Part shown: positions 7,659 through 17,804 of the stretch, piece by piece
Layout: every line of letters starts with the position of its first letter
How positions within the stretch are numbered: position 1 is the first letter of the stretch
Assembly (NCBI GenBank): GCA_021151685.1
Contig: JAGKWS010000025.1
Coordinates: forward strand, 1-39,868
Length of the DNA: 39,868 bases
From: Chitinophagaceae bacterium
GTDB lineage: Bacteria; Bacteroidota; Bacteroidia; Chitinophagales; Chitinophagaceae
Direction: 5' to 3'
Notes under the pieces: generated by a model
Told to the model about the DNA's origin: nothing
Seen by the model: the letters and a program-made list of their open reading frames with translations, nothing else
The model's database searches: none
Made by a program: the position numbers and the translations under genes

Positions 7659-10600
7659 CTATCTTATTAGCGTCACCTCACCTTTTATTACCTGATTGCT
7701 GGAGTGACCCGGACGGGCAATTATGGCAATGTAATGATAAACACCCATGTCTGCAGGCTTGCCATTTACGGTACCATCCCAACCTACTTCTTTGTTGGCA
7801 GTGTAGAATACCTGCTCGCCCCAACGGTTGTACACTCGGAACTCTACCAGTGTATTGAATTTAGAACCTCTGAGACGGAACATATCGTTCATACCATCAC
7901 CGTTTGGTGTAAAGCCCGATGGAACAAATTCAGCAGAGTTGCTATCTACAACAATGGTTATGTATGCAGTGTCACGGCAACCATAGAAGTCCATACCATA
8001 TACAGTGTACGTAGTAGTTACTGTTGGTGTAGCTATCGGGTTGTTGATGTTGGTATTGTTCAGGCTACCATCATTAGGAACCCATTCGTAGAACAGTGTG
8101 TTATCTGCATTCAGCTGTATGCTTTCGCCATAATTGATACGGGTATCATCTGTTAAACCCATAAGTTGTGTAGGGAACTTAGAGTGCAAGTTCATTACGT
8201 GAGTAGCTACACATCCTTCCCACTGCATAGTAGCAGTAAGGGTGTATGTAAAGTCGCCCACACCCATGAACATTGGTTCTTTTACAGTGGCAGAACTCAG
8301 GTTTGTTGCTGGTGTCCATGTATAATCGTAGTCATAACCGGGATCTACTGTTTCGCTGTGTATTGTGTTCCACAACTTCATTGGTGTTGTGAGACAGAAT
8401 GTACTATCAGAGATTGAGTGGATGTATGGTTGCAGAACGTATACAAACTTAGACTTTTCGCTGTAGCAACCTACATTGTCATAAAGACCCAGTGTCACCT
8501 TGTACACACCCTCGTTAGGGAAGGTAAAGTCGGCAGGAGAACCATTGGTATAGTCTATATGACCACCGGGCTCTTCATACGTCCATGTGTGGCTGCCAAA
8601 TGTAGCTACTGGCGCACCATACAATGTAGATGTAGACAGGTCTGTAATAGAAACCGGAGTAGATGGTGTGTTACAGATTGTATCGTCAAGGAAGTCGAAA
8701 TCGGCAGTAACTGTATGCCTCAAATCTACAGCCTGTGTTTTTGTGTCTACGCAACCATTACCACTTGTCACAGTCAGTGTCACATTGTATATAGTGCCAC
8801 CACTTGGCGATGCAGCATATCTATGAACATCAGGGTATCTGCCCACACTACTCAAACCATCTCCCCAATTCCATACATAAGTAGCACCATGTACCGAGTT
8901 ATCTGTTACTGTCACACTGTCGAACGGACAAGCAGGTATTCTGTTGAAAGTGAAATCTGCAACCGGACCAGGACGAACCAATACTGTGCCAGTGTCTTTA
9001 CAACCATGTAGCGATGTAACAACCACCGAATAGGTACCCTGCAATGAAGAATCGAAAGGATTGATTGTTGGGTTCTGGAGTGTAGAATTAAAACTACCAG
9101 GGCCAGTCCACGTCCATGCATTACATATCGAGTCGGTACTTACAGACAAGTTAAGCGGGTTGACCAATGGGGCACATATTGGTTGGTTGCTCGCTGCCGA
9201 TGCAACCGGTCTTGCATATACACTCACATCTATCGAAGCCGTATCAGACGTACCTAACTTGGTTTTTATCACCTTGTACGTACCAGAGTATGCCGTTGTA
9301 ACCGGGAACACCGAGTGTGCCTGTGTAGTGGCAAATACTGTAGTAGATGGTAATGGACCATACCATTGGTAGGTAGCCCCCAGCGAGTCGCCCGGTGCAT
9401 TCAGGAACAATGTATCGCCCTCACATGGGTTATTGGCAGTAGCCATATTACATGTCTTGATGGTAAGGTAGAACACTTTGTTGTGACAAGAGTTCATACC
9501 GGTAGCACTATCGGTACCAGTGATGGTGTAGGTAATCATTGGAGGAAGACCTATCAGGTTGATAGTGTTGTGTGCGCCTGTAGTAGTAGCCAAACCAGTA
9601 CCAGGAGACCATGTCCATTTGCTCCAGCTCCATGCTTTGTCTTCAGCATTCAGTATGTCTACAGGAATAGATGTAAGACCTGGGTACAAACAAGCGTCAA
9701 ATGTATCGTAGTTGGGTGTTGGTGGTGCCCAGGAAACTTTAGGAGTACCGTTTACAACAATTTGTGGGTCTGGGAAGGCACTATCTATACCCAGGTTACC
9801 ATTAAAGATGTAGGCATAAGAAACAATAGTACTGTCGCCTGGTGCTATAGAACCCAGTTTGTACACCAGCTCAATGGCAATATCACCATCGCGGAAGCCA
9901 CCCACAGGACCATATGTAGAGTTTGTAGTGCTCCAGGTACCATTCCACACCGTAGCAAGGTCAACAGCCGATGAGATAGACCAGGAACCGTAAATACCAC
10001 AACGGGCACGGCAGTCTTTGGTACCCAGTGCCATGTAAGACGCTGCACCGGTAGCACCTACCGAAGATACCATTACACGGTGGCGGGCATCTTCATTTTG
10101 GTGCACAATCACATTATGCGTCCAGAAACCACCACCTGGCCATGTTTGGTCATTATCGGGGTCACAGGTACGCATATAGTATACATCACCAGTAGCAGTA
10201 GCACCGGTATTGCGCATTACGGTCGTTACTACCACGGCCGATGCCGAGGCATCGATACGTGTTTCCTGACGGATGGCAAGGTTGCCTGCGGGGCTGGTTG
10301 CAGTACCTGTCCATGTACCTATTTGACGGCCACCAGCTGCTGTATAACCAGTATGGCTACCAGTAAGGGTAACACCAGCGGCAGTGTTTGTACCGGCACA
10401 GTTTTGGAAGGCTTGACTACGGTTGGTGCCTATTTGAATTTCCCAACCTTCGAAGGGTGCACCGGGATAGGTGTAATCGCCCATAAACACAGGCGCACCG
10501 GTAGCCCATCCATCATGGCCAAAATCGTACGTTTCGGCAAGGTTTGTACCGGTAGGGGGGGCTCCGGCTCCGGTATGGCGGTGATAGGTACCGGGTATGG

Positions 10601-10763
10601 CACCATTGGCATTACAAGCACCAAAAGAGGCGTTGTTGTTCATGCCAATATCCAAATACGTACCCTGTACAAAGCAGTTTGTACCTACCATCTGTGCCCA
10701 CGATGCACCGCCCAGGGCCAGCAAAAAACTGGTAAACAGAACGGGTAGCAATAGTTTTTTCAT
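7659..10763 (-). CDS. Secreted PKD/Ig-like repeat protein with T9SS type B sorting domain
   Basis: The 1,034-residue product has a signal peptide (about 1-23, ending GASWA). The N-terminal third is a beta-rich region with many Gly, Asn and Thr residues. Cys-containing Ig-like repeats follow, then a clear PKD domain (about 600-690, with the WNWGDG core) and a second PKD-like repeat. The last ~90 residues are the gliding-motility-associated C-terminal domain: PSGFTPNGDGMNDMFRLRG, YNRWGEQVFY and GWDGTVNGKPADMGVYHY. That domain directs export by the type IX secretion system, so the protein is probably released or attached at the surface. A TACTTTTA box at 10786-10793 is a weak promoter candidate. 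The binding target is unknown. Confidence 0.9.
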   Translation of the reverse strand: MKKLLLPVLFTSFLLALGGASWAQMVGTNCFVQGTYLDIGMNNNASFGACNANGAIPGTYHRHTGAGAPPTGTNLAETYDFGHDGWATGAPVFMGDYTYPGAPFEGWEIQIGTNRSQAFQNCAGTNTAAGVTLTGSHTGYTAAGGRQIGTWTGTATSPAGNLAIRQETRIDASASAVVVTTVMRNTGATATGDVYYMRTCDPDNDQTWPGGGFWTHNVIVHQNEDARHRVMVSSVGATGAASYMALGTKDCRARCGIYGSWSISSAVDLATVWNGTWSTTNSTYGPVGGFRDGDIAIELVYKLGSIAPGDSTIVSYAYIFNGNLGIDSAFPDPQIVVNGTPKVSWAPPTPNYDTFDACLYPGLTSIPVDILNAEDKAWSWSKWTWSPGTGLATTTGAHNTINLIGLPPMITYTITGTDSATGMNSCHNKVFYLTIKTCNMATANNPCEGDTLFLNAPGDSLGATYQWYGPLPSTTVFATTQAHSVFPVTTAYSGTYKVIKTKLGTSDTASIDVSVYARPVASAASNQPICAPLVNPLNLSVSTDSICNAWTWTGPGSFNSTLQNPTINPFDSSLQGTYSVVVTSLHGCKDTGTVLVRPGPVADFTFNRIPACPFDSVTVTDNSVHGATYVWNWGDGLSSVGRYPDVHRYAASPSGGTIYNVTLTVTSGNGCVDTKTQAVDLRHTVTADFDFLDDTICNTPSTPVSITDLSTSTLYGAPVATFGSHTWTYEEPGGHIDYTNGSPADFTFPNEGVYKVTLGLYDNVGCYSEKSKFVYVLQPYIHSISDSTFCLTTPMKLWNTIHSETVDPGYDYDYTWTPATNLSSATVKEPMFMGVGDFTYTLTATMQWEGCVATHVMNLHSKFPTQLMGLTDDTRINYGESIQLNADNTLFYEWVPNDGSLNNTNINNPIATPTVTTTYTVYGMDFYGCRDTAYITIVVDSNSAEFVPSGFTPNGDGMNDMFRLRGSKFNTLVEFRVYNRWGEQVFYTANKEVGWDGTVNGKPADMGVYHYIAIIARPGHSSNQVIKGEVTLIR

Positions 10764-10922
10764 ATGAACAAACGATTTACTGATTTAAAAGTAGTGTTTA
10801 TCATTATCAAATCATAAAATTTCCCAAAAAACAGGATTTTCTACCGATTACGACATTATAGACAGCATACAAACAAAATAAGGTTGGCTGAAAACAAAAA
10901 AAAATGTCACAATGGCGAAAAT

Positions 10923-10964
10923 AAAAAACCGGCTGAAAAACAACTCATTTTCAGCCGGCTTTTT
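10923..10964 (-). terminator. Intrinsic terminator after the M13 peptidase gene
   Basis: An 11-bp stem (CCGGCTGAAAA 10929-10939 with TTTTCAGCCGG 10948-10958) has an 8-base loop and a T run on the minus strand. It lies 22 bases after the stop codon at 10980. Confidence 0.85.
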
Positions 10965-10979
10965 GCATATCTGCTTGTA

Positions 10980-13040
10980 TTACCAAACAATTGCACGCTC
11001 ATTTTCAGGACGGTACATTTTGTCGCCTTCCTTTATGTTGAAGGCCTTGTACCAAGCTTCCACGTTGCTTACAGGTATGTTGCAACGGTATTCGTTGGGC
11101 GAGTGCGGGTCGGTCTTCAGGCGTTGTGCCATTTCCTCGGGGCGGGTGTTGGCACGCCATACCTGCGCCCAGCTCAGGAAGAAACGCTGATCCGGCGTAA
11201 AGCCGTCTATCTTCTCTTCGCTTTGGCCTTGCTTCGTTTTCTTGAATGCTTCATACGCAATACTGATACCACCAAGGTCGGCAAGGTTCTCCCCCTCTGT
11301 CAGGTGGCCATCTATGTGGGTACTGTCAAGTGCTACTACCTTGCTATACATATCTACTACCACATTGGCCTTGGTTACAAAGTTGGCCGAGTCTTCGGCA
11401 GTCCACCAGTTGGCAAGGTTACCATCGGCATTGTACAAACGTCCCTGGTCGTCAAACCCATGTGTCATTTCGTGGCCAATAACGGCACCAATGCCACCAT
11501 AGTTCACCGCATCATCAGCCTTTTCATCAAAGAAAGGATACTGAAGAATACCGGCAGGGAATACTATCTCGTTGAAGGCGGGGTTATAATACGCATTTAC
11601 CGTAGGTGGTGTCATCTGCCATTCGGTTTTGTCTACAGGGCGGCCCAGCTTGCTGATGTTGTAATTATACTCCCACTGAGATGATGCCAGTATATTGGCT
11701 ACATACCCCGTGTTGCTGATGGAGAGGCTGCTATAGTCTTTCCATTTGTCGGGATAACCAATTTTTTTCATAAATCCATTCAGCTTGGCCAGTGCCTTCT
11801 GCTTGGTTTCGTTACTCATCCAGTCCAGGCGTTCTATGCGGGCAGCATAGGTCTGTTGCAGGTTGGTTACCAGTTCTTGCATTCTTTGTTTGGCCTCTGG
11901 CTTAAATGTTTTGTCTACATACATCTTGCCCAGCAGCTCGCCCACCGTACCGTCTACTACCTGTAGCACACGCTTCCAGCGCAGCTCTTGCATCTTCTGG
12001 CCACGCATTATGGTGCCATAAAATGCAAAACGGGTAGTATCGAATGACTTGCTGAGGAACGGTGCCATGCTGTTTACCAGATGAAACTTCAGGTACATCT
12101 TCCATGTATCCATAGATGTTGCCTTCAGTTGCTTGCCTATCTGGGTATAGAAGGCCGGGTTGCTGATGATAACGGTATCGGCCTGCCCTACTTTCAATGC
12201 GGTCAGCATTTCTTTCCAGTCCAGTCCGGGTGTTTTTTTGGTAATGGTGGCCACATCAAACTTGTTATACAGTTTGTTGGGGTCGCGCATTTCTACACGT
12301 CCCAGCGATGCGCCGGCCAATGCCAGTTCCAACTTATAGATGTCGGCACCATTTTTTTGTGCAGTGGTCTTGTCTTGCCCCATCAGCAACAGCATATCTA
12401 CAATATACTGCTGGTAAGCGGTGCGTATGCCAGCCGTACGGGCATCTTTATCAAAATAATACTCGCGGCCGGGCATACCCAAGCCACCCTGGCCAAACTG
12501 GCATACCTGATTGTTTACATTCTTATCGTCGGGCGATATACCAAAACTATACAACGGGCCTATGCCTTGTGTATGCTGAAAATGGATTTCTGCCAACAAA
12601 CCTTTGGCATCGGTAATGCCGTCTATACGGGCCATAATGCCATTGAGCGGGGTAAGGCCAGCCTGCTCTATAGCGTTACTGTCCATACCTGCACGGTAAA
12701 AATCACCAATCATCTGCTCGGGGCTACCCTTGGCCGCATTGGTTTTGGCAGCAGCAGCATCCAGCAGCTCGTGCAGTGCTTTGTTGTTGTTTTCGTCCAG
12801 CTCGTTAAAGCTACCCCAGCGGGTCTTCGAAGCCGGAATGGGGTTGTTCTTCAACCACGCACCATTGGCGTACATAAAAAAGTTGTCGCCGGGGCGCACA
12901 GTGGTGTCCAGGTTAGCCGGGTCCAGCAACTTGCGTGCTGCGGTTTCGCTGGCCGCAGTACTATTTTCGGCCTGTTGCTGACCGCAAGAGGCCATAGCCA
13001 CTACTGCTATACCTGCCAGCAATCCATTCTTTAACTGCAT
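10980..13040 (-). CDS. pepO: M13 family (PepO/neprilysin-like) zinc metallopeptidase lipoprotein
   Basis: The 686-residue length is normal for M13 peptidases. A lipoprotein signal ends at MASC (Cys19). The catalytic region is complete: NAYYNPAFNEIVFPAGILQ (about 482-500) for substrate binding, HEMTH at 523-527 with two zinc ligands and the general base, ENLAD at 584-588 with the third ligand, and the family's terminal Cys...VW ending. The enzyme probably degrades peptides in the periplasm or at the outer membrane. It stands alone with its own terminator; a TACTTTTA sequence at 13069-13076 is a weak -7 candidate. The symbol reflects the family, not a proven orthologue. Confidence 0.92.
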   Translation of the reverse strand: MQLKNGLLAGIAVVAMASCGQQQAENSTAASETAARKLLDPANLDTTVRPGDNFFMYANGAWLKNNPIPASKTRWGSFNELDENNNKALHELLDAAAAKTNAAKGSPEQMIGDFYRAGMDSNAIEQAGLTPLNGIMARIDGITDAKGLLAEIHFQHTQGIGPLYSFGISPDDKNVNNQVCQFGQGGLGMPGREYYFDKDARTAGIRTAYQQYIVDMLLLMGQDKTTAQKNGADIYKLELALAGASLGRVEMRDPNKLYNKFDVATITKKTPGLDWKEMLTALKVGQADTVIISNPAFYTQIGKQLKATSMDTWKMYLKFHLVNSMAPFLSKSFDTTRFAFYGTIMRGQKMQELRWKRVLQVVDGTVGELLGKMYVDKTFKPEAKQRMQELVTNLQQTYAARIERLDWMSNETKQKALAKLNGFMKKIGYPDKWKDYSSLSISNTGYVANILASSQWEYNYNISKLGRPVDKTEWQMTPPTVNAYYNPAFNEIVFPAGILQYPFFDEKADDAVNYGGIGAVIGHEMTHGFDDQGRLYNADGNLANWWTAEDSANFVTKANVVVDMYSKVVALDSTHIDGHLTEGENLADLGGISIAYEAFKKTKQGQSEEKIDGFTPDQRFFLSWAQVWRANTRPEEMAQRLKTDPHSPNEYRCNIPVSNVEAWYKAFNIKEGDKMYRPENERAIVW

Positions 13041-13182
13041 AATAATGTTGTATGATTTTTAAGGAAGGTAAAAGTACAACAATTTGTCATCTGTAATTCG
13101 GGTAAGTGTGTGAAATACAGGGGGAAATTTAACCTACTGTAGTATTTGCAAGCGCAACCTGTGTAAATGGTGGTTTGTTGCC

Positions 13183-13190
13183 TATTTTTG
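13183..13190 (+). promoter_or_regulatory. Candidate -7 box for the YdjM-like gene
   Basis: TATTTTTG matches TAnnTTTG exactly. It ends 7 bases before the ATG at 13198, so a transcript from it would be leaderless or nearly so. No -33 TTTG at the usual distance. Confidence 0.25.
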
Positions 13191-13197
13191 ATACACA

Positions 13198-14208
13198 ATG
13201 GACTCGCTGACACATGTGGTATTGGGTGCCTGTGCCGGAGAGCTGCTGGCAGGCCGCCAACTGGGCAAAAAAGCACTGCTGATAGGTGCCATTGCCAATA
13301 GTTTTCCGGATATAGACTTTGTGGCATCTTTTTTTATGCCCCTCACCTCCGAGCTGCTGGCACATCGCGGGTTCACTCATTCTATACTGTTTGTGTTGCT
13401 GGCATCGCCCCTGCTGGCGTGGGGTAGCCGCCGCCTGCCGGGGCGCACCAATATGTCGCAACAACGGTGGGCGGCCTTCTGGATGGTGCAAATGTTCCTG
13501 CACATACTGCTCGATGCTTTTAATGCCTATGGCACCGGCTGGTTCGAGCCCTTCAGCCACTACAGGGTCTCGTTCAACAGCATGTTTGTAGCCGATCCTC
13601 TGTTTTCGGTATGGCTGGCAGTGGCCGCTATAGTCCTATCGGTAGCGGGCACCCATAAAACCGGGCGCAACCGCTGGGCAGCTACTGCCATAATCATTAG
13701 TGGAGCCTACCTGCTGTGGGGCCTTGTGGCCAAACACCAGGCCAACAGTGTGGCAAAAAACACCCTGCAACAACGTGGCATAACCCCCATACAATATTTT
13801 AGTACCCCTACCCCGCTCAACAACCTGCTGTGGTATGTTGTCGCCCGTACCGATTCGGGCTTCTACATAGGTTACCGCTCTGTACTGGACCATGGCGGGG
13901 ATATGCAGTTCCGATACCGGGCACAAAATAGCTACTTACTGCGGCAGGCTACGCACCAAACAGATGTGGCCAACCTTCTACGTTTCTCTCAGGGCTTCTA
14001 CACGATTGATAAATGGAACGACACCCTGATTTTTAATGACCTGCGGTTTGGCGAACAACTGGGTTGGGCCGATAGTAAACCAAAATCTGTCTTTTACTAC
14101 TACCTGCAACAGCCTGCGTCCAACGACCTTATAGTGCAGCGTGGCCGCTTTGCCCGTTGGAATGCCCAGGCATTGCACGCATTTGTGCAGCGAATAGGCG
14201 GCCAGTAG
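13198..14208 (+). CDS. YdjM/YbcI-like membrane-bound metal-dependent hydrolase
   Basis: The 336-residue protein begins MDSLTHVVLG, the usual start of this family (PF04307). It has the clustered conserved residues PDID (37-40), HRGFTH (His56, His61) and HILLDAFN (His102, Asp106), the likely metal site. Four or so hydrophobic segments fill residues 1-185, and a soluble C-terminal domain of ~150 residues follows. Homologues are annotated as inner-membrane hydrolases; a phospholipase-like activity has been suggested for some. The substrate is unknown. The next gene starts 22 bases later on the same strand, so the two are probably co-transcribed. Confidence 0.85.
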   Translation: MDSLTHVVLGACAGELLAGRQLGKKALLIGAIANSFPDIDFVASFFMPLTSELLAHRGFTHSILFVLLASPLLAWGSRRLPGRTNMSQQRWAAFWMVQMFLHILLDAFNAYGTGWFEPFSHYRVSFNSMFVADPLFSVWLAVAAIVLSVAGTHKTGRNRWAATAIIISGAYLLWGLVAKHQANSVAKNTLQQRGITPIQYFSTPTPLNNLLWYVVARTDSGFYIGYRSVLDHGGDMQFRYRAQNSYLLRQATHQTDVANLLRFSQGFYTIDKWNDTLIFNDLRFGEQLGWADSKPKSVFYYYLQQPASNDLIVQRGRFARWNAQALHAFVQRIGGQ

Positions 14209-14230
14209 GGTCAACTGAAATGCATAACCC

Positions 14231-15955
14231 ATGAACAGCCCACGAAAAATACCGGTAACCGTGCCCCCCAAGGTACTACTTGTAGTATTGGGTAGCATAC
14301 TGCTGCTGTTATTGGCATTGGTAATGTTCTGTGTTTTTTACCTCACTACCTCACATGGTGTTCTTTGCCACTGGTACATGGGGCTGGGGCCATGTAGCTA
14401 CAATGCAGGCACATGGGCTACACACTTTTTTACACCTTCGGTAAAAGCAACCGGCAATACAGCCTGCCTTATAGCCCTGCCTGCGGCTACCCTGCTCGCA
14501 ATACATTTATTATATGTATGGAAACGCTACCGGCACACTACATTCAAGATTCAATTAATACCAACTTGGTGGCCATGGTACAGTGCTGTGGCTATAGTGG
14601 CTATCATTTTGGGTATGGTGGGTTGGGGCAGCATGCCCCCTGCATACGACGAGATATTTTCGGCAGTATATAGTTCCGGCGCACACCCGTTTCAGGCACT
14701 ATCCTACTATATGCTGCCCAACAATCATATTCTGTTCAATGTGGTCAATGGCACACTGTTTGGCTGGTACCACCACCTCGTAGGTACCGGGCGGTTGCTT
14801 TCGCTGCTGGCCTATGTAGCTACGGGCGTTGTGGTATACCGTTGGCTCATGCGGGCCACCGGCCATAAAGTACTGTCGCTGTTGGGGGTACTACCCATTC
14901 TGTTGCAATTTGCCTCATGGGGCATGGGCACACAGGCACGGGGCTACGCCTGCCAGTTGCTTTGTGGCTGGCTGGTGTTTACCGTTACAGCAAGCTATCT
15001 GCATCGGCCCCGCTACCGCTACCTTGTGCTGCTTACGGTGGCACACATAGCGGGGTTCGCGCTGGTGCCATCGTGGTTTTACCTGTATGCTACCTACCTG
15101 CTGTTTGTGGGGGTGCAGGTATTGCGGCAAAAGAACACTCGGTGGCCGTGGCTGGCACACGTAACGGTTACGGTGGGGGCTACCTTCCTGTTTTACCTAC
15201 CTGCCATTTGCTTTTCTGGTATTACGGCCCTCACCGGCAACCGGTATGTAGCCGCACACGCAACGCCTACTGCCTTCGTTTCCAGTTTTGCCCACCTCAG
15301 TAGCCACTTCATGGCATGGTGTTATGCCTTTGTAGCCCCAGAGGGTTCTGTAGCCGGTTATCTGTTATTTGCTGCCCCCATATTGTTGTTGGCTATTCCT
15401 GCCATGCGCCGTTACGGTTGGTTTTTTCTGTGCCTGTGGCTGGGCTATGTAGTGTGCAGCATGGGCATCAGGCACAATCCTTTTCATCGTACACTCATCG
15501 TGCAGTTCAGCCTGTCTGTAGCATTACTGGTATTGTTGATAGTGGTGATGGCCCAATGGATAACACGCCGTATACAGCAACAAGCTACCCAAAAAACTGC
15601 CCTGCTATTGATTGTGGCCCTGCCCCTCTCCTGCCTCGTATGGCAACAAACCAATTACTTTCGCACCAACATCAATATAGCCCTATATGGCAACGATGTA
15701 AACGGCATTTACCACCGTCACCTGCAAGACCTGCATCAGCTACCACCGGGCAGTGCCATAGGCTGCTCGCCAGAGAGCTTTTATTTCTACTTTCTGGGGC
15801 AGAAAAACGGCTACCAACCTACCTTATGCCCCAATGGCACAGAACCTTACTACATAAAACGCGAAGAAGAACCAATGCCCGGCAGCCTGCAACACTATTA
15901 CAAGCTACTGATGCATGGCGGCGAAGACTACCAAATATACCAGCGCATGCCCTAA
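14231..15955 (+). CDS. Polytopic membrane protein, GT-C glycosyltransferase-like
   Basis: At 574 residues with about 11-13 hydrophobic segments, the layout suits a GT-C fold enzyme. After the first segments comes a short loop containing YDEIFSAVYSSG and then LPNNHILFNVV, reminiscent of the D/E-containing first external loop and the following N-H motif of dolichyl- or undecaprenyl-phosphate-dependent mannosyltransferases. A soluble C-terminal region (about 490-574) ends the protein. I cannot assign a family with certainty. It follows the YdjM-like gene closely and overlaps the convergent SWIM gene by 4 bases. Confidence 0.6.
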   Translation: MNSPRKIPVTVPPKVLLVVLGSILLLLLALVMFCVFYLTTSHGVLCHWYMGLGPCSYNAGTWATHFFTPSVKATGNTACLIALPAATLLAIHLLYVWKRYRHTTFKIQLIPTWWPWYSAVAIVAIILGMVGWGSMPPAYDEIFSAVYSSGAHPFQALSYYMLPNNHILFNVVNGTLFGWYHHLVGTGRLLSLLAYVATGVVVYRWLMRATGHKVLSLLGVLPILLQFASWGMGTQARGYACQLLCGWLVFTVTASYLHRPRYRYLVLLTVAHIAGFALVPSWFYLYATYLLFVGVQVLRQKNTRWPWLAHVTVTVGATFLFYLPAICFSGITALTGNRYVAAHATPTAFVSSFAHLSSHFMAWCYAFVAPEGSVAGYLLFAAPILLLAIPAMRRYGWFFLCLWLGYVVCSMGIRHNPFHRTLIVQFSLSVALLVLLIVVMAQWITRRIQQQATQKTALLLIVALPLSCLVWQQTNYFRTNINIALYGNDVNGIYHRHLQDLHQLPPGSAIGCSPESFYFYFLGQKNGYQPTLCPNGTEPYYIKREEEPMPGSLQHYYKLLMHGGEDYQIYQRMP

Positions 15956-17649
15956 ACCTCATCTACCAGTCGGTCGGCTACATAGGTGCAAAATAGGGCA
16001 CGCCAGCGGCGTACCGTATCCAGCGTTTTAATGGCTTCGCTCACTTCTTTATCGGTATAGTGTGTCCTTATCAGCGCGTACAGCACAGGAAATTGTGCAT
16101 TATCCTCCTCCTCATACTTTTCGGGGTTACTCCAAGAGTAGTCGCTCGATTTGGAAAGTAGCCTTGGTAAAAATTCTTTTTTATGCAGTTTCACCAATTC
16201 CTCAAAATTGTTCGCCAACACATCGAAGGGAGTGCGCCCGTCAATAGCTTGAAACATTTTGGTGAAATTCCTTTCATGCTGCAACATATCGAACTGAAAA
16301 CGGATTGCCGCCCTATTGTAGTTGCTTATTGCCTTGGCTATCAGTGCCATTATGCGTTTCCTCCAGCTTTTCTGCGGCTCCCCATCCAGATAATTGTACA
16401 CGGTTAAATAGTCATCAAAACTCCACGTATGGGGTACCAGGTCTCTCATCACCCCCATCAGCTTGCTGCGCGCGCCCATTCGCATATATATATCCCGCTG
16501 CAAAAGCCAGTACGGCACATTGAATTCGGCATAGTAGTTGCTGGCAATGATTTTGTTACAACATTCGTCAGCCACTTCCAGCTCGTCTATGTCTATCAGC
16601 ATTCGAATGAGCTCGGTATTGTAAGCGGGTTCATCAGTTACCGGCTTCAGTTGTCTGTAGTACAGCCCAAATACATCGGCAGTCTTCAGCACCTTCAGCA
16701 AAAAATGCTGATACCTGCCCGGTGCCGATACTCTTTTGATGTTTTTATCGAAATCTGTCATCAGCAATTGGGCCAGTGCTTCCCGCCTGCCGGCACTGGT
16801 TATATCCATCAATGCCGTCAGCATGTGTAGATAAGCATTATTCAACATAGTCTGGTTCATCACCAACCGTTGCACATAATAACTTGCAGTCTTTTGCCAA
16901 AGTGCTTCGTCCTGCAACACGTCTATTGCTGCTGCCGTACTGGTTAGTACCTCCTCCAGATATTTCTGTACCCGTGTACTGCTACTGTCTGTGGCCTGCA
17001 TCACTTTCTGGCAGGCATCTATCATAGCATCAAATGCCCAAAAGGTATTTTCATCCATCACTGCATTGTGGTGAAAGGCAACGATTGGCTTCAGTATATC
17101 CGTCCACAACTCCACTATCTTTTTCAGTTGTGTCGCGTCGGCCTTCTTTTTTTTCGCCATTACGCTCTTCACCACATCGGTTACCAAACGGGTAGCATCG
17201 GCCGGGGTATAAGACGTAATAGCGGTACCAAACTGGTGCGTAAAGGCCAGATGCAGCTCTTTGTTACGCCGCAGTACGGTTAGTACCCACTCGCGCAGGG
17301 CATCGGCAGGGGTATCTTGTACCAGTATGGTCAGGGCATCTCGCCGGGGGGCTTTAGCGGCTTTTTTCACCACTGTTGTCGTTACCCCATCGGCTATGAG
17401 GGCTATAAGGGCTACCCGGTGGCGGCAAATAGCCGCTTTGTCGTTACACTCGCAGGTGTGGGCGGTTACTACGCCGGTTTCTCGGTTTATGGTTACGGCT
17501 ACATCCCACGTATCACCACCATCATCTACATAGGCCACATACTGGCCTGGGGTTGTTTCATCGCACTCGCGCACAGGTGTTTTGGTAGCAGCCTGTAGTA
17601 GTTCTTTGGTAAATGCTGTTCTGTATTTTTTCAGTACTATTTCTTTCAT
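15952..17649 (-). CDS. SWIM zinc-finger protein of unknown function
   Basis: The 565-residue protein has an N-terminal SWIM finger: Cys66-x-Cys68, then Cys75-x-His77, preceded by a strand pair that describes the fold (WDVAVTINRETGVV). SWIM fingers bind DNA or proteins. The remaining ~450 residues are helical and repeat-like with no recognised catalytic motif; similar C-terminal regions occur in SWIM proteins encoded beside SNF2 helicases or MoxR/VWA genes, but none is adjacent here. A TACATTTG box at 17687-17694 is the probable promoter, giving a ~32-base leader. The 3' end overlaps the GT-C-like gene by 4 bases on the opposite strand. Confidence 0.75.
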   Translation of the reverse strand: MKEIVLKKYRTAFTKELLQAATKTPVRECDETTPGQYVAYVDDGGDTWDVAVTINRETGVVTAHTCECNDKAAICRHRVALIALIADGVTTTVVKKAAKAPRRDALTILVQDTPADALREWVLTVLRRNKELHLAFTHQFGTAITSYTPADATRLVTDVVKSVMAKKKKADATQLKKIVELWTDILKPIVAFHHNAVMDENTFWAFDAMIDACQKVMQATDSSSTRVQKYLEEVLTSTAAAIDVLQDEALWQKTASYYVQRLVMNQTMLNNAYLHMLTALMDITSAGRREALAQLLMTDFDKNIKRVSAPGRYQHFLLKVLKTADVFGLYYRQLKPVTDEPAYNTELIRMLIDIDELEVADECCNKIIASNYYAEFNVPYWLLQRDIYMRMGARSKLMGVMRDLVPHTWSFDDYLTVYNYLDGEPQKSWRKRIMALIAKAISNYNRAAIRFQFDMLQHERNFTKMFQAIDGRTPFDVLANNFEELVKLHKKEFLPRLLSKSSDYSWSNPEKYEEEDNAQFPVLYALIRTHYTDKEVSEAIKTLDTVRRWRALFCTYVADRLVDEV

Positions 17650-17686
17650 AGAAACAAACTTTTGTTACCGGCAACGTTGGTGCCAA

Positions 17687-17694
17687 CAAATGTA
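17687..17694 (-). promoter_or_regulatory. Candidate -7 box for the SWIM gene
   Basis: The minus strand reads TACATTTG, an exact TAnnTTTG match, 38 bases before the start at 17649. No -33 TTTG at the expected spacing is seen. Confidence 0.35.
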
Positions 17695-17723
17695 ATACGT
17701 TATCCAATGTTCGGTACCCCCCC

Positions 17724-17765
17724 AAAAAAGCGAATGGGGCAAAACATTGCTGCATGCCCCATTCG
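17724..17765 (-). terminator. Intrinsic terminator after dsbD
   Basis: An 11-bp stem (CGAATGGGGCA 17731-17741 with TGCCCCATTCG 17755-17765) is followed on the minus strand by six T (17729-17724). It lies 40 bases after the stop of the DsbD-like gene. Confidence 0.8.
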
Positions 17766-17804
17766 TTATTATATTACCACATAACAGGTGGTTACAGTAA
17801 GGCA

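Noticed and set aside
12081..13034. 317-codon open frame on the plus strand
   Set aside because: It is antisense to the M13 peptidase gene, whose catalytic motifs are intact.
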